Shown in pieces: positions 1 to 12,417 of a stretch of 64,000 nucleotides of DNA. Under the pieces are notes generated by a model. That model saw nothing but the letters and a program-made list of their open reading frames with translations. It ran no database searches and was not told the DNA's origin. A program made the translations under genes and the position numbers. The number at the start of each line of letters is the position of its first letter. Positions within the stretch are counted from its first letter, which is position 1. The DNA is from Callorhinus ursinus. Taxonomy: Eukaryota > Chordata > Mammalia > Carnivora > Otariidae. The stretch lies in NCBI RefSeq assembly GCF_003265705.1, contig NW_020312968.1:11275732-11339731 (forward strand), given 5' to 3'.

Positions 1-1121
1 TAGCTCACAGTCTCAGCTCTGTGCCTCGTACCTCCCAGTTGCATAGCCCAAGAATGTTCTCGAGGCCATGACAAAGATGCAGGAAGAACAAGTGGACAAG
101 GCTTGTTCAGGTTTCGGTTCAGTGCTGGCACCCCATCATTCCACATGACATGCTCTTGGCCCCGGCAAGTCCAAGACCAGCCCAGATTCAAGGAGATCAG
201 GAGACAGGTCGGGCCTCTTCAGTGAGAAGAACAAGTCGGGATGTTTAGCTTCAGACGGAGTAAAGGATGTGGAGCCAGAAAATGCAATAAATACTTCACG
301 GTGAGATCCTTCCCCTTAGTGGTTCTGGCCAGGATTTGGGGTGTTGCTCAATAGACCTACTTCTATTACCCTCCTTAACTACCCGTGGGAAAGGGTGGAG
401 ACAGTAAATCTGGTCCCTCCTTGAGGCTAACTGATGTTTGTGGAGCTCCTGCACAGTGGGCACCTCATGGCATTTTTCAGCTGTACCATCATGACTGCCA
501 CGAGCATCACCGTGGGGGAGTCCCTGACTAGACTCCCCTGCCAGGGACTGTGACAACGTGCAGCAGTGGGCAGGAAGTGGGGTGGCCACCTGGAAGCAGC
601 TGGAAGAGAGGACTTGTCCTAAGAGTCTTGGGAGCTGGTTTCAAATGCTGTGTTTGAGGGGCATCTGTCAGGGTGAGACACAACTGAGGAAGACCCTCCA
701 TTGCTCCAGGCTGTCCTCACCCAGGCGCCCGCACCAGGAAGCATGTCCACAGCCTTTGGCTTCCTGCTGACAGAGTCCAAGAGGGGACTGGCGTGAGTCA
801 TATTAGAGCCACTTCGGGTCCCAGCTAGAAGCAGGATTTTCACCACAGGCCCTGGCTACCTCCGGTGGCCAACAGGCAGGGCTCCGTCATCCTGTCTGAA
901 GTCTTGTCCATGGACTTGTTCCGAGGCAGTCTTACCAAGTGAGTCGGGCATGGTGTCGGGGCAGTTACCTGCCCTTTGGGAGCTGGTCCCAGCCTAACGT
1001 CCCCCCACGGAGCTGGGGTGTTGGCTGTGCCGGCTGAGGGGCTGTGCGTGCTGAGGTTGGGGGCGGGCAGCCGGCAGAGGCAAGAGCTTTCGCACTTGCT
1101 GATGGAGTGAAGGGAACTCCT
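1..1121. other. Intergenic sequence, nothing recognised
   Basis: Mixed-composition sequence with no supported gene, RNA or named repeat. Open frames here are short and of low coding quality. Confidence 0.6.
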
Positions 1122-1341
1122 GGGGGGGCCCCTGGGGGGCCCAGTCTGTGAAGCATCCGACGACTCTTGGTTTCGGTTCAGGTTATGATCTCGGGGTCGT
1201 GAGATGGAGCCCCATGTTGGGCTCCTTGCGCAGCGGGGAGTCTGCTTGGGATTCTCTCTCCCTCTCCCTCTGCCCCTCCCCCTGCTTGTGTACTCTCTCT
1301 CTCAAATAAATAAAAAAATCTTTTAAAAAGAAGAAGAAAGA
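1122..1341 (+). mobile_element. CAN SINE (tRNA-Lys derived)
   Basis: Degraded head GCCCCTGGGGGGCCCAGT, then GGTTTCGGTTCAGGTTATG, a pyrimidine tract and a CTCAAATAAATAAAAAAATC tail. Old and diverged copy. Confidence 0.85.
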
Positions 1342-2274
1342 AAGGAACTCCTCACTACCTAGGGCCAGCATAACCGTCTGACTGCTCCGTGAGAAGCTGT
1401 CTACCGAATCGCCTCAAAATAGAGGCACGTGTTCCCGGGTTCCACCGTGAAGGTCCAGCCGACGGCCTCGTCACTTTGGTCACGCACGAGCAACATCCTT
1501 GTAGGATTGCGGGCGGGGCTCACAGGAAGACAAGGAGATCTGTGTCCCTCTCAGACCCCAGCCTCGCGGACGAAGGCTGGAAGAGCCCGCGGCCGCGCGC
1601 TGAGGGGGATGGATGCCTTCTTACAGCTGTCTTCAGATGCCGCGGGTCCCGGGATCACCAGGGCCGGGCCTGGCCGCCCCCATTCCCTTCCAAGGGACGC
1701 CACTTTCCCCCACAACGCAGATGGCGAGCAGAACCAATTGTCGGCAGGAGGGTGCCGGGCCCCGAGTCCGGAGGGCACAGGCTGTTCACAGCGACCTCAG
1801 GGTGGGCGGTCACACATCTAAAGGGCAGTCGTGTGAACAGGGAGGAGTTCTGTCCTGCTCGAGGAGGAAGGGGTTGGACCACCAAGCCAAAAATCCAACC
1901 CCCAGCACACAACACATTTAAATGACACCCCTCCGCCCCCCAGGAAAGGGTGAACTAGGAAAAGCTCGTTCGGCTAAAGCAACTGGAGTCAGAATGGGCT
2001 CCACCGGCGTTAAGGGACATGAGAGCCTGCATGGGCATCCTGAGGTCCCACCAGCACTGAGACTGCGGCTTTCCTCCAAGCCACCAACCCGGTCACTCAC
2101 TCTGTTCCCTGCAGAGCCTGACCTGTCAGCCCCATCCCCCCCCCCCCACCAGCGGCCAGGGGTGGACACACCCTTGCATGAGCCAGTCTCCTACTGACCG
2201 TGTTTTCCAAACAAAAAGTCATGGATACAAAGTCAGTGTTACTACAAGCATTTTTTAAAAATCCAATATATCCC
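1342..2274. other. Intergenic, GC-rich, nothing recognised
   Basis: GC-rich sequence with long but overlapping open frames on both strands (up to 178 codons, 1389-1925). None shows a recognisable domain or signs of splicing. I treat them as chance frames in GC-rich DNA. Confidence 0.55.
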
Positions 2275-2470
2275 GGGGCGCCTGGGTGGCTCCGTTGTTA
2301 AGCGTCTGCCTTCGGCTCAGGTCAAGGTCCCAGGGTCCTGGGATCGAGACCGGCATCGGGCTCCCTGCTCGGCGGGAGGCCTGCTTCTCCCCCTCCCACT
2401 CCCCCTGCTGGTGTTCCCTCTCTCGCTGTGTCTCTCTGTCAAATAAATAAAATCTTAAAAAAAAAAAAAA
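2275..2470 (+). mobile_element. CAN SINE, full length
   Basis: GGGGCGCCTGGGTGGCTC head, pyrimidine body and A-rich tail. Flanked by target-site duplications of the form AAAATCCAATA at both ends. Confidence 0.95.
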
Positions 2471-2879
2471 TCCAATAAATCCAGAATTTCAGATTGTACC
2501 ACGTATAGTAGTGGTTAGTAATAGTTAATGAAACTGCATTCACATGCACACGCACGTTCTGTGTTACAAAGTAAGATGTCTTGGTGACGGTGGGCAGAAC
2601 AGAAGTCTAGGAAGTTTGCACAACCCAGGTGCAGGACACGATGCAGCCAGGCCCAGCGGTAGTTGTAGTGCCTCGTAAGGGATGCAGGGAGGAATCATCT
2701 CGAGCACCTGTTGTGACTCCTTCTGAGTCAAGGACTAGGGGTGGGGGTAGGGCTGCACAAAGTGGAGAGGATCAGCCCCTCCCCATCAAGGGGATAACCA
2801 TCTCGTTGACAAGCAGCCACACCCAAGTAAAGAAAAGCACGTTAGGGTGCAGCAGGCCCCTGAGATAGGGTGGCAGGTG

Positions 2880-3038
2880 TCACTTGGCATAACATCTTTA
2901 AGATTCAACCGTGTTGTAGCGAGTGTCAGGCCTTCATTCCTTTTTATGGCAGGGTAATAGTGCATTGTGTGTATACGCCACGTTTTGTTTATCCATTATC
3001 GTTTTATGATCACTCGGGTTGTTATCACCACCCCACAG
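2880..3038 (-). mobile_element. L1 fragment, antisense
   Basis: CATTCCTTTTTATGGCAGGG, TATACGCCACGTTTTGTTTA and TCCATTAT follow the order of the reverse complement of an L1 3' region. Confidence 0.65.
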
Positions 3039-3048
3039 TGAAGGAACC

Positions 3049-3238
3049 GGGGCACCTAGATGGCTCAGTCGGTTAGGCATCCAACTCTCGGTTTCAGCTC
3101 AGGGTCGTGAGATCAAGCCCCTCCGTCAGGCTTTGCACTCAGCCCAGGGTCTGCTTGGGATTCTCTCTCTCCCTCTGCGCCTCCTCCTGCTCACACTCTC
3201 TAGATCGATCAATCAGTCTTTTTAAAAAAATCACAAAA
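3049..3238 (+). mobile_element. CAN SINE, full length
   Basis: GGCACCTAGATGGCTCAGTC head and T/A tail, flanked by TGAAGGAAC duplications at about 3039 and 3239. It interrupts the preceding L1 region. Confidence 0.93.
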
Positions 3239-3394
3239 TGAAGGAACTGAAGCTCTGAGTGGCTCAGAGTTACCCAACTACTTAATGGGAAGTCTGATTA
3301 GAGAGTCCGTGCCCCCTGCATCCTGGGCCAAGATCGCTACTACTCCAGGCTAGCAGCCCAACACCCCTTCATTTCACATTCTGCTCTGGTTTCA

Positions 3395-3655
3395 AAGAGT
3401 GAAAGATAACAATCCTTTATATAGCACCTAACTATGTACCAGGCACTGTTCTCTGTGCTTTATGCGTGTTAACTCATTTTCTCCTCACCATAAACCTGTA
3501 AGGTAGATGCCCACCGTTACTTCCCCCTTTTGGCAGAGAAGGAGACAGAAGCAGGGAGGTCAGGTAACTTGCCCAACATCACACAGCTATTAAGTGACAG
3601 AGCTGGGCCAAGAACCCAGTTCCAGAATCCCTGTGCTTACTCCAACACACTGCCC
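3395..3655 (-). repeat. MIR SINE, nearly full length
   Basis: Reads as the MIR reverse complement: TACCAGGCACTG, TTAACTCATTTTCTCCTCA, GGTAACTTGCCCAACATCAC, GCTATTAAGTGACAGAGC and AAGAACCCAG, in the expected order. Confidence 0.85.
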
Positions 3656-6627
3656 CTCTTGTAGAGAGAAAAGAATTCTTCACCAAAGCAATACATCCAG
3701 TGGGATTGTATTTCTAGTGTTAGAGACTCGAATTCCAGAGACAAAATCAACCAAGCTGCGCTTTTTCTGAGATTAACTCGGGAAGACAAATTTATTCCAG
3801 GGAAAAGATTGCAAGCTGAGTTACACCTGCCTTTTTTCAGCAAATGTCTATGGCCTCAAACTCTGCATGGGTCTCAGGGGACAGTCTCCCCCACTAGCCA
3901 GATGATTTAGGAGCTACGGGGCAAACGTAAATCCTTCAGGCCCAAAATTGGTCCCCTAAAATATCCCCGACTCTGCTCAGTTAAAGACACGGAAGTGTTA
4001 TTCCGGGAATACCCTTGCTACTACTACAAGTACAAGTACTCGTTTTTCCATGTGCCTCTGAGTCTCACGCTCCTGCCTACCACAGCCACTATAATTAGGG
4101 CTGGGCCGGGAGTCTGCAGACCCCAGAAGAGTCACACAAGCACCCAACCACCCTGCCCCAGCTCTATTTAGGTCATGTGACCTGTCGACTAGGAAGCCAG
4201 CTTTCTAGAAAAAAAGCCAAAGCACAGCTAGCTTTCTCCAAGTCTGTTCTACTTGGAAAAGCAAGTGCTGAGGATATCACTCCCACCCTAAGGAGGGAGC
4301 ATACGGGAGGCAGGCCCACTGTCTCCAGCAAAAGAAGCAAGGATGCTTATTTACGGGCCCTGCCGAGAAAATGTATTATTAAAAGGGCTGAGCCCCGGCG
4401 GGACTCTGTGTCCTTGCCGTGTGGCTGGCCGAGTTCTCCAGGTCGTGGGTGGTTTCAGCCAGTAGGTCTAAGGACTTCGGCTGATGGGTCAACAAGAGGA
4501 GAGCTTATTTACCCGCCACAGAACATCGGGCTGTCGCTTCGATAAGACTTCTTCAAGGTGCCCTTGGAAGGCAACCAGTTTGCGGGCTTCTGCCCTTTCC
4601 TCTGAGGCACAGGCTGCTAAGACAGCAGGAGAGGGCACACATGCACACTGCTGTCTTACGTGTCTAGCCATGATGAATTTTTTCTCTTCAACCTCACCCA
4701 CCCACCGGTGGTGGCCCACGGCTCCTACATGAGCAGTAAGAAGCCACAGAAATCCGGGTGATGCAGTCACAGATGGAGCCCTGCAGTTTCAGAACTATTC
4801 TCTGGTGCTCCGTAAATAACGCCTGCAATACCCCCCTTCTTACCCAGAAGTCTTCTCAGAGGGGTCCCCTTGAGTTCTCAGGACCCAGAGCTAGGGCAAG
4901 AAAGAACCCATGGAAGGTAGAAACCTGTGCAGGCTACACAGCACCCTGCCGGGGCCGCGAAGACCCCAGAAGAGCCATGCAAGCACCCCTCCAGTTACCT
5001 TCAGATCATGTGACTTGACCAGGAAGAGAGAAACTTCAGGAAGGAAAGCCAAAGAGACTCCATAGCTGTTCTACTCCAAGCCTCTTACACCCAGAAAAGC
5101 AAGTGACGAGGAACCACACGAGGTCATGCTCGTCAAAGCATTTTGCAGACGTGTCTAAGTGCTCCAGGAGGGCCAACTCTTTCGCTGAGGGTGAGGGCGT
5201 TTTTCCTTGAGGTTGGGCTGCTTTTCATTTCAAGTTCCGGTCACTGGCATTCCTCCCCAGGGCACCAGGTGCTCGCACGGAGACAGTGTCTTCCCAGTCA
5301 CCCCATGAGCGCAGACAACAGCTGGGCTGGTGGCTAATCGGTTAAACCGTAGATGTCCCTGTTCCAACTGGATCGTCCCCTACGGGGCTGGACCCCGGCA
5401 GGCTGCTCTTTGGGTGACGAAAAGAAAAGCCCACTGGGCAGCAAGAAGATTTCTCAGAGGAGCCTGAAGCCTGCGTGTGGGGCGTGCGGGGGAAGGGGGT
5501 CCTCACGCACTCCTGTGTGCCTCTCAGTGTGGCACAGACGGATTCCAGCCTCCCCCGGGCCACGCTGCCGTGTTCTAGGCTCGCTCACCCATCCCCCTGT
5601 ACGCTAGCGGCCCATGCCGGCCCGTTCCCTCCTGGGGCCTGATGCTGTGCGGAGCACTTCCAGGCATCCCCTCATCGAGTCCCATTAGCAGGGTTGTCAC
5701 CAAGCTCCCCGTGTTCCACCTCCTTAGCGGCTTCTGTGTCTGTCCCCTTCTTGCTCCTTGGGTTCTCTCATTTCTGGGCCTCAAACCCTGGTCTCTTGGC
5801 CAAGCAAATGCAGAGAAGCATGGCCCCGACCAGGATTATAAGGGGTGGCCTTATGCATACCAGTGGATCTATCAGTAGACAATCAGAAGAGACCAGAACA
5901 ATGCACTCCTATTATGGCTATTCATCTGGAGGGAAGGCGATCAATATAGACATTAATCCAGTTTAATGAGGGAAACAGGCCTCCCTTACTGGTTCTCTTC
6001 CAGGGCACGAAGGGAGTTCGCTGTCACTGCGTCCTTGCTTTCTGTTCTCTGGCGGACTGCTGCAGTACCTCACTGCTCGTAGACCAGACACTTGGCACCT
6101 GCTCTTCTGAGAGTTTCTTGTCACTTGTGAAGTTTCCGTGACCAGTAACGATGGCACACAGAGGAGAATGCCTCACACCTCGTTATGGCTAACGTGGGGG
6201 AGTCTTCATCTTTGGAAGCATGTTCTACACTACTTTGGAAAAAAGCAAAAGTCCTTCCTCTCGCAGGCCACCGGAAGTACCGTACTTCATATCAAGTAAG
6301 GTGAGGCCCCGAAGAGGGCTCCCTGGACCAACTAAACTGGGTCTGGCCCTTGACTTAACCTCACTTACTCGGTGGGCAAAGGGATCCCTGGCCTTTCTTT
6401 TGCCTGCAGTCGTAGAAACGCCTGATTTCAAGTCTCAGTGCTCACGTTCTAAAACACTGTAAGACTAAAATGAAACACCCCCTGCGTAGACTTCTTTCCC
6501 GTAAAACAAAATTGGATACTCTTTCCGTTCCATACTTAGAGGAAAGATACTCTTCCCTCTAGTAAAAATAAGGAAAAGAGAATTTAAAGAGGTCCATTAT
6601 TTTTTTTCAAAAATCATGTGGGAATTA
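3656..6627. other. Intergenic, with a diverged internal duplication
   Basis: No gene or clear named repeat. Segments at about 4119-4270 and 4966-5110 are diverged direct copies. Both start AGACCCCAGAAGAG and share GTCATGTGAC or ATCATGTGAC, AAGCCAAAG and AAAAGCAAGTG in order. They may be two fragments of one unrecognised interspersed element. Confidence 0.5.
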
Positions 6628-6821
6628 AGGGGCTCCGGGGGTGGCTCAGTCAGGTAAGCATCAGACTCTTGACTTTGGCTCAGGTCAGGATCTCAGGGTC
6701 GTGAGAGCGACCACCGCGTGGAACCTACTTAAGTTTCTCTCTCTTCTTCTCCCTCTGCTCCCACCCCACCCCCACCCGCTCACGCACACATGCGCTCGCT
6801 CTAAAAAAAAAAAAAAAAAAA
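6628..6821 (+). mobile_element. CAN SINE
   Basis: Diverged head (GGCTCCGGGGGTGGCTCAGT), TTGGCTCAGGTCAGGATCTC and an A-tail of about 20. Duplications GGAATTAA and GGAATTTAA flank it. Confidence 0.92.
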
Positions 6822-6830
6822 AGGAATTTA

Positions 6831-7265
6831 AATATCACTTAATGAATTATTGCACTGTGTCATCTAAACAACCATACTAAAAAAAAAAAAAAAATTTAAG
6901 TGAATCTTTGCCTATTACAGTGCTGATACCTGTCACTACTTTTGTTTTTCTCTCTCTGTATTTGTTTTTCCTCCTACAATTCTCCCTCTATTTATTGTAG
7001 CAAATTATGACACATTTATAGTTTGGGTATGTATTGAACAGTTGTATACACATCCTTCTCTCAACGTCCAGAAGGCAGGAATCTAGGAGCCGGAACCATA
7101 CCCAGCACAGGCTGGGGGAGCCCTGCGCCCTGTGGTTCTCTGCCACCTTGTGTCTACATCTGGGTACTGCACTGTCCTCAGTTGGGTCCAACAACGGTGT
7201 TCTCCCTCTTCACCACCTCCAGGAGGCCAAACGCAGACCGAGCCCACTCCTGTGGGATGAGAGAG
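6831..7265. other. Intergenic, nothing recognised
   Basis: AT-rich with a short internal A-run at about 6880. No feature supported. Confidence 0.5.
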
Positions 7266-7510
7266 AAAGTACCAGGAACTCTGGCACCAGACCTAACTTA
7301 GACTCCTGCGTTCCCCTTTTACCCCTGAGCCTGTGGGCAAGTTACCTTCCCTTTTGGAGGCTTCATTTCTACACCTGTAGCCAGCAGGTGATAATGCCCG
7401 CCTTCAGAGTCATGGCCACAGAAGTTCTAGAAAGCCGCACGGGTGTGACGTTGCTGTGAAGATTAAATGAATAGTGTAAAGTGCCCGCCAGCCATCCAAC
7501 AATGAATGCT
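7266..7510 (+). repeat. MIR SINE
   Basis: GCACCAGACC, GTGGGCAAGTTACCTTCC, a TTGCTGTGAAGATTAAATGA segment and the AATGAATGCT end follow MIR sense order. Confidence 0.7.
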
Positions 7511-8249
7511 TCCTGAACAAATGAGAGCGTGAGTAGAATAGCGGACCGAAGGAACCTGGGAGGAAGGTCGGTCCATCAGTCCAGCTGACATCCCCTCTTC
7601 TGAGGGACCCAAGGAGACGAGGGGCAGGCAGGAATGCTGGTTACTGAGGGCAAGGCTCTTTCCGACAGTGGCACTTGGAGTCCCGCTTCCAAATCCCTAA
7701 AGCTAAGAAACTGAGTGGCCTACCTGGGTTTGGGCCCATCCCCGGTCCAGACATCTGGCCGGGGGTCCGCTGTGATCGTTAAGGGAGACCAGGAAGGGGT
7801 TGGTCCTCGTGAACTGGATTGGCATTCTGGGTGGTGTTCACTGCACCACAGGAGAGTCTGAACCAGGCAGCGGAGACAACAGGATGCGGGTGGGAAGAGC
7901 CCTTCCGATACTGAGTTAGGTCTTACAGGGGAGCAGCTGTGAGGGGTAAGAAAGCCTATGCTGAAGTTGCTGCTAGACGCTAAACCATGAACTTCTAGAA
8001 AGCCAGATGGGTATGGATTGATTTACCTCAACCATCTGCTACTGAAGAACCAACGGATGCAAGTATCACTTTTATTCCCCTTCAAATATACAAAAATGGA
8101 AACCCAGAGAAATTAGATTTTCTGTTTGATGTTACAAAAGTAATGGGCTCTAAACCGGAACCTGAGTTCTCCACGTTCTGCTGAGATTTTCTTCCAATAC
8201 AGCACAACAGCTCCAGGTAAAGGGCAACCTCCAGAAGAAACTGTCGGAT
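7511..8249. other. Intergenic, nothing recognised
   Basis: No supported gene, RNA or repeat. Confidence 0.5.
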
Positions 8250-8435
8250 TTTTTTTTTTAAGATTTTATTTATTTAAGAGAGAGAGGGAACACAAGCAGA
8301 AGGAGTGGCAGGCAGAGGGAGAAGCAGGCTCCCCGCTGAGCAGGGAGCCCCACGTGGGGCTTGATCCCAGGACCCTGGGACCACAACCTGAGCCAAAGGC
8401 AGACGCTTAACGACTGAGCCACCCAGGCGCCCCAC
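8250..8435 (-). mobile_element. CAN SINE, full length
   Basis: T-rich start, AAGATTTTATTTATTTAAGA, and the head reverse complement GAGCCACCCAGGCGCCCC. Short duplications of the CTGTCGGA/CCCGTCGA type flank it. Confidence 0.95.
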
Positions 8436-8601
8436 CCGTCGAGTATTTTGAGAAGAGCAACCCCCAGGAAGTCCCAATGAGCTGGACAGGAGGCATCATC
8501 TTCCAGGCATGGTCCATGGGTAGTTAGTATGTTTTTCCGTGACCTTTAATCCTCGATGACCTCCGACCTATTTGAAATAAAGGTGCAGGGGTCTTTTTGG
8601 A

Positions 8602-8627
8602 AACACACACACACACACACACACACT
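8602..8627. repeat. (CA)n microsatellite
   Basis: About 13 uninterrupted AC dinucleotides. Confidence 0.95.
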
Positions 8628-8869
8628 CCCCAAACAAAAAACATTGGTCTTATTCTTTATATTAGCTTGATTAAACAGATTTCAGCTTTAGGAAACATAA
8701 TCAGAGCAGAGCCTAACTTAAGAAATTCTTTTTACTAAGAAATCAATAACTTTTAGCTTGTTTATAAATAATCATCTTCTCTACTGTTTTTTCAATTGTT
8801 GAAAATGAATACAGTATTTTAAAAATAGCGCATTAAGACAGAAGCTACAGGTGTACTGTAAATTATTAT

Positions 8870-9420
8870 CAGGAAACGTGTGGCACACAGACCGTGGTTG
8901 TCCCCACCATCTCCTGATGGTCACACCTTTGCGATGCCCCTCCCCTCGAGCAGGGGTGGGACCTGTGACTTGCTTCTGCCCACGCAGGATAGCAAAGGTG
9001 ATAGAATGTCACATCTATGATCACGTCATGTAAGGTTGTAACACCTGTCTTGCAAGGAGACTCTTCCTTGTAGGCTGTGAGGAAGTAAGTGGTCATTGTT
9101 GGCAAGACCCACATGGCAAGGAGCTGAGGGTGCCCTCTGGCCAACAAATTCCAAGAAAATGAGGCCCTCCATCTGACAACCCACAAGAAATGGAAACCTC
9201 CTAACAGCCATGTGAGCAAGGAAGTATATTCTTTCCCACTCTCGCCGCAGATGAGACCACAGCCCCAGTGATCATCTTGATTACAGCCTTGCAGCAGATG
9301 CGGCTAAGCTGGGCCTGGACTCCTGACCTACAGAAACCGTGACATGATGAATATGTGCTGCTTTGAGCCACTGAGTTTGTGGTGACATGGCTCTATAGCA
9401 GTAGGGTGACTACTACAACT
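8870..9420 (+). mobile_element. Old mammalian LTR-like element (MaLR/ERVL type)
   Basis: GGTGGGACCTGTGACTTGCT, GCAAAGGTGATAGAATGTCA, AAGGAGACTC, GGCAAGGAGCTGAGGG and TGAGCCACTGAGTTTGTGGT follow the order of a common ancient LTR that ends in a splice-like TTTGAGCC...GTTTGTGGT region. Subfamily not asserted. It is solitary, with no internal coding region found. Confidence 0.6.
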
Positions 9421-9799
9421 AGACCATATCATATAAAGAAGAAAAAAGGTTCTTTCTCACTACCCGGAGATTACCGCTGTTCACAGTTTGTGGATAGTTT
9501 CCTGAGTAAAATTAATACGTCATCACTGAAAAATGGTAATTAAACAGAAGCAATAAGTCAGAGAAGGAAAGTCCCTCTCTCTCCCCTGGGAAAATCACTG
9601 TTACCAGTTTTATCTGTTTCCATCTCTCGCTCGCTCTCTCTCAGTATTGGTAGAACTATATATTTTGATATAGTAAAACTGTACATATGTAGCGTACGTT
9701 ATATAGAAGACACACATGTAGAAAAACACTTTACATACTTTAAAAAAGAAATACACATGCATAGTTTCTTTAGAAAAATAAACAGACTGGAATCTTCTA
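9421..9799. other. Intergenic, AT-rich, nothing recognised
   Basis: AT-rich with short CT-rich run near 9620. No feature supported. Confidence 0.45.
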
Positions 9800-10100
9800 T
9801 ACTTTCCTGTACCAGTTGCTCAAGTCAAAAAACTAGGAGTCTTCTTCGCTCTTCCCTTTGCCTCCCCCCACCTCCAAGTCTCCAGTAAATGCCATTGTCT
9901 CCATCTTAAAATAGAACCCGAGTGGGCCGGGTTACTCGTCGCTTTGACCACCGTTTCCACAGTGAGTCCGAGGCAGCCTGAGCCGGATCACGTCTCTCCC
10001 ACTCGGGGCCCACCGATGGCTCTCATCGCCTGCAGAATAAAAATGACAGCATCCTTTCCTACCACACCGTACCCCCCGCCCTGCTCCGTACCTTAAGAAT
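9800..10100 (+). repeat. L2 LINE fragment
   Basis: CAGTTGCTCAAGTCAAAAAA, CTAGGAGTCTTCTTCGC, CACGTCTCTCCCACTC and GATGGCTCTCATCGCCTGCA follow L2 3' order on the sense strand. Diverged. Confidence 0.65.
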
Positions 10101-12417
10101 GGTCAAAAGAAGCAGCGAAGTTCAGAATGAATGAATGGTGAGATCAGAGGATATAAAGGGGAAAAAAGGGGGGGGGGTAGGGAACCTTATTTAAAAAAAA
10201 AAATTGTTCCAACAGGTCACGGCTACTCTGCATTTTCTAGTCCCCTAACCCTGACCCCATAACACCATCCGCCCTGTGGTTGGGCCGTGGCGTGCACGCT
10301 CCAGAGATTCTGAAGGCAGGGGCATGCAAAGGGCAAACTGCTGGATGAAGACTGTCTTCAGCAAGCTTATCCAGCCACCGTTGCTTCGTTCACACGAGTC
10401 CTGATGTGTCGTTACCACCCCCAGAGGATTTGAACCCCCTTCAGAAGAGGGGATTCAAACCCAAAGAGAATTTCTTTTTATCAGGAAAGCTAAGCCCACG
10501 GTGTGGACAGTCTCACCGTCTGAGGGCAGAATGTCCTGGGGAAGACCGTGAGTCACGGTTGCCTGGATTACAAGCCACGGAAGGCTCTCCCCAGCCCAAA
10601 ACGTGAGATCCAACCTCCTGTTGTTGGCCAACGGCCCTCAACTGTTCCGACTCCACCCGTCTTTCCTGCTCACTCCCCCCTCGGCTGCCACTGCTCTCCT
10701 CCCGGCCTCTTCTCGGGCAGCCCTGTGTCTCCCTTGTGCATGCCTAAGTCCCCCAACCTAATGTGCCCCCAAACCATTCACATCTTAACCTAAATACTCA
10801 CCAGTCTATCAACATCCAACTTGACCCCTCTGTCCCGAGCGCTTTCTGTTCCAGAAGCTAATTTTGGCCTATTGTGGCTGAGCAAGTGTGTGCGAGTATA
10901 GTACTGGACCTCACAGAGGAACCAAAAGGGAATCGGGCTGGATGTTAAAATGCAACTTTGACAGTGACGCTAGGTATCGTCGCGGGAAGAGTTGAGAAAG
11001 CAGAGGAAAGAGATCCACGGGCCATGGCAGGGATGACTTTGACGTTATTGAGAACACTGGAAAGGGCCCCTGCAGCCCAGGAACACTGGCCCATAAGGAG
11101 AGGGAGAGCAAGTAGCCACAGTCACGAGCAGAAGCTTCTCGGGTCTTGGAGCATGGGTGGTCAGAGCCCTGCCAGGGTGCTCTGCGGAGCTTGCATCTGC
11201 ATGGGGACAAGGCCACATGGACCGCTTACAGGCTGATTAAAGTAGCACTCCTATATCCAGGAAGGCGTCCTTCGTGAGAAACAGTTGCACATGTATAATA
11301 CTGTCATTTCTATTGTTATCTGAATCTCCTCTAGATTTGCACACTGCTATGAACATGGTAGTCGTGAGCACCTGAATTCTAAAATACCCAGATCAGGTAC
11401 CTTGCTCTGGGTACAGTAGATTCTTCAGGGTAGTTTTGTTTAAATGCTTTCTCTTACCCACCTGTAGTAACTCCCATGGCTTCTTGGACTAGAGTTACTA
11501 TCACAACATGGTATCTACATTATTGTTTCCTCTCTGTCTTCTTCACGGGTCCGACAGGGTCTCAGCGGGAAATAGATACCACTGCCAAATTGGGAACCTC
11601 CACTTCCTAAGGGACAATTCCCCAAGATAAAGGCTGGTAGAGTGGAAAGCGCAGAGGATGCTGTGGTACCCAGAGCCAGTAAAGCCAGAGGGGAGAGTCC
11701 TATGGAAAAGGGCCTCCTTCACCGGAGGGACGGGAGCAGCCTGAGACAAGCATGCAGCGCCAGGAAAGGACAATCCGGGGGAATCAAGACTCCAGCCTCG
11801 CTCCTGACCCATTCTCCGGGCTCCCTGTTAGCTGACCCAACACCAGGGGGGCCAGAAGGCCAGGGAGGGGGGGTCGTAGGATCCCCGTTCTGGGCAGAGA
11901 GCAGGGTGGAGATGTGGAGAGTGGATCTGGCCCGGCGGAGGGAGCTATCCAGCACTGTGTCCTACTTGATATTTATGTCCGTCGGGCCCAGAACAACCCT
12001 CATTTAAGATTTACATCCTGGTGCCCAGGAAAATCCTTGATAGTAGGGGCGAGATTGTAGTTATATTTCAACCATATTGCCAGGCACTAGAGATAAAAAC
12101 ATAAATGTTAATAATCATTTGGCTGGAAGGAGAGCATGAAGGATGAAGTAGAGAGGAGGAAGGAAGAACACTTGGCGGAGGGTACATGTTTGCGGCGCTC
12201 CAAACCTCCTCTCTAGGGACCGAGTCAGCTGCCCCCAAGGTAAGGGTCTGTTTGAGGAACTCAGGAAGAATATTTAGCCCAGGCTTCTTTTAAAAAAGAG
12301 CAATGCTAGTGCAATCTGTCTTCGACTCTCTGTGGGTATGAAGCTAAAGTGGGCTGTGCCAGGTCCTACACAGGGTAGCATCAGTTATGATACACAAACA
12401 GAAACATCAAAATTGTA
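10101..12417. other. Intergenic, nothing recognised
   Basis: About 2.3 kb without a supported gene or named repeat. Short G-run near 10169. Open frames up to 121 codons overlap on both strands and look like chance. Confidence 0.5.

Noticed and set aside
1389..1925. 178-codon open frame, + strand
   Set aside because: GC-rich DNA with overlapping frames on both strands, no domain, no splice context.
2275..2360. tRNA-Lys-like sequence at SINE heads
   Set aside because: Recurs dozens of times with SINE body and tail; not an independent tRNA gene.
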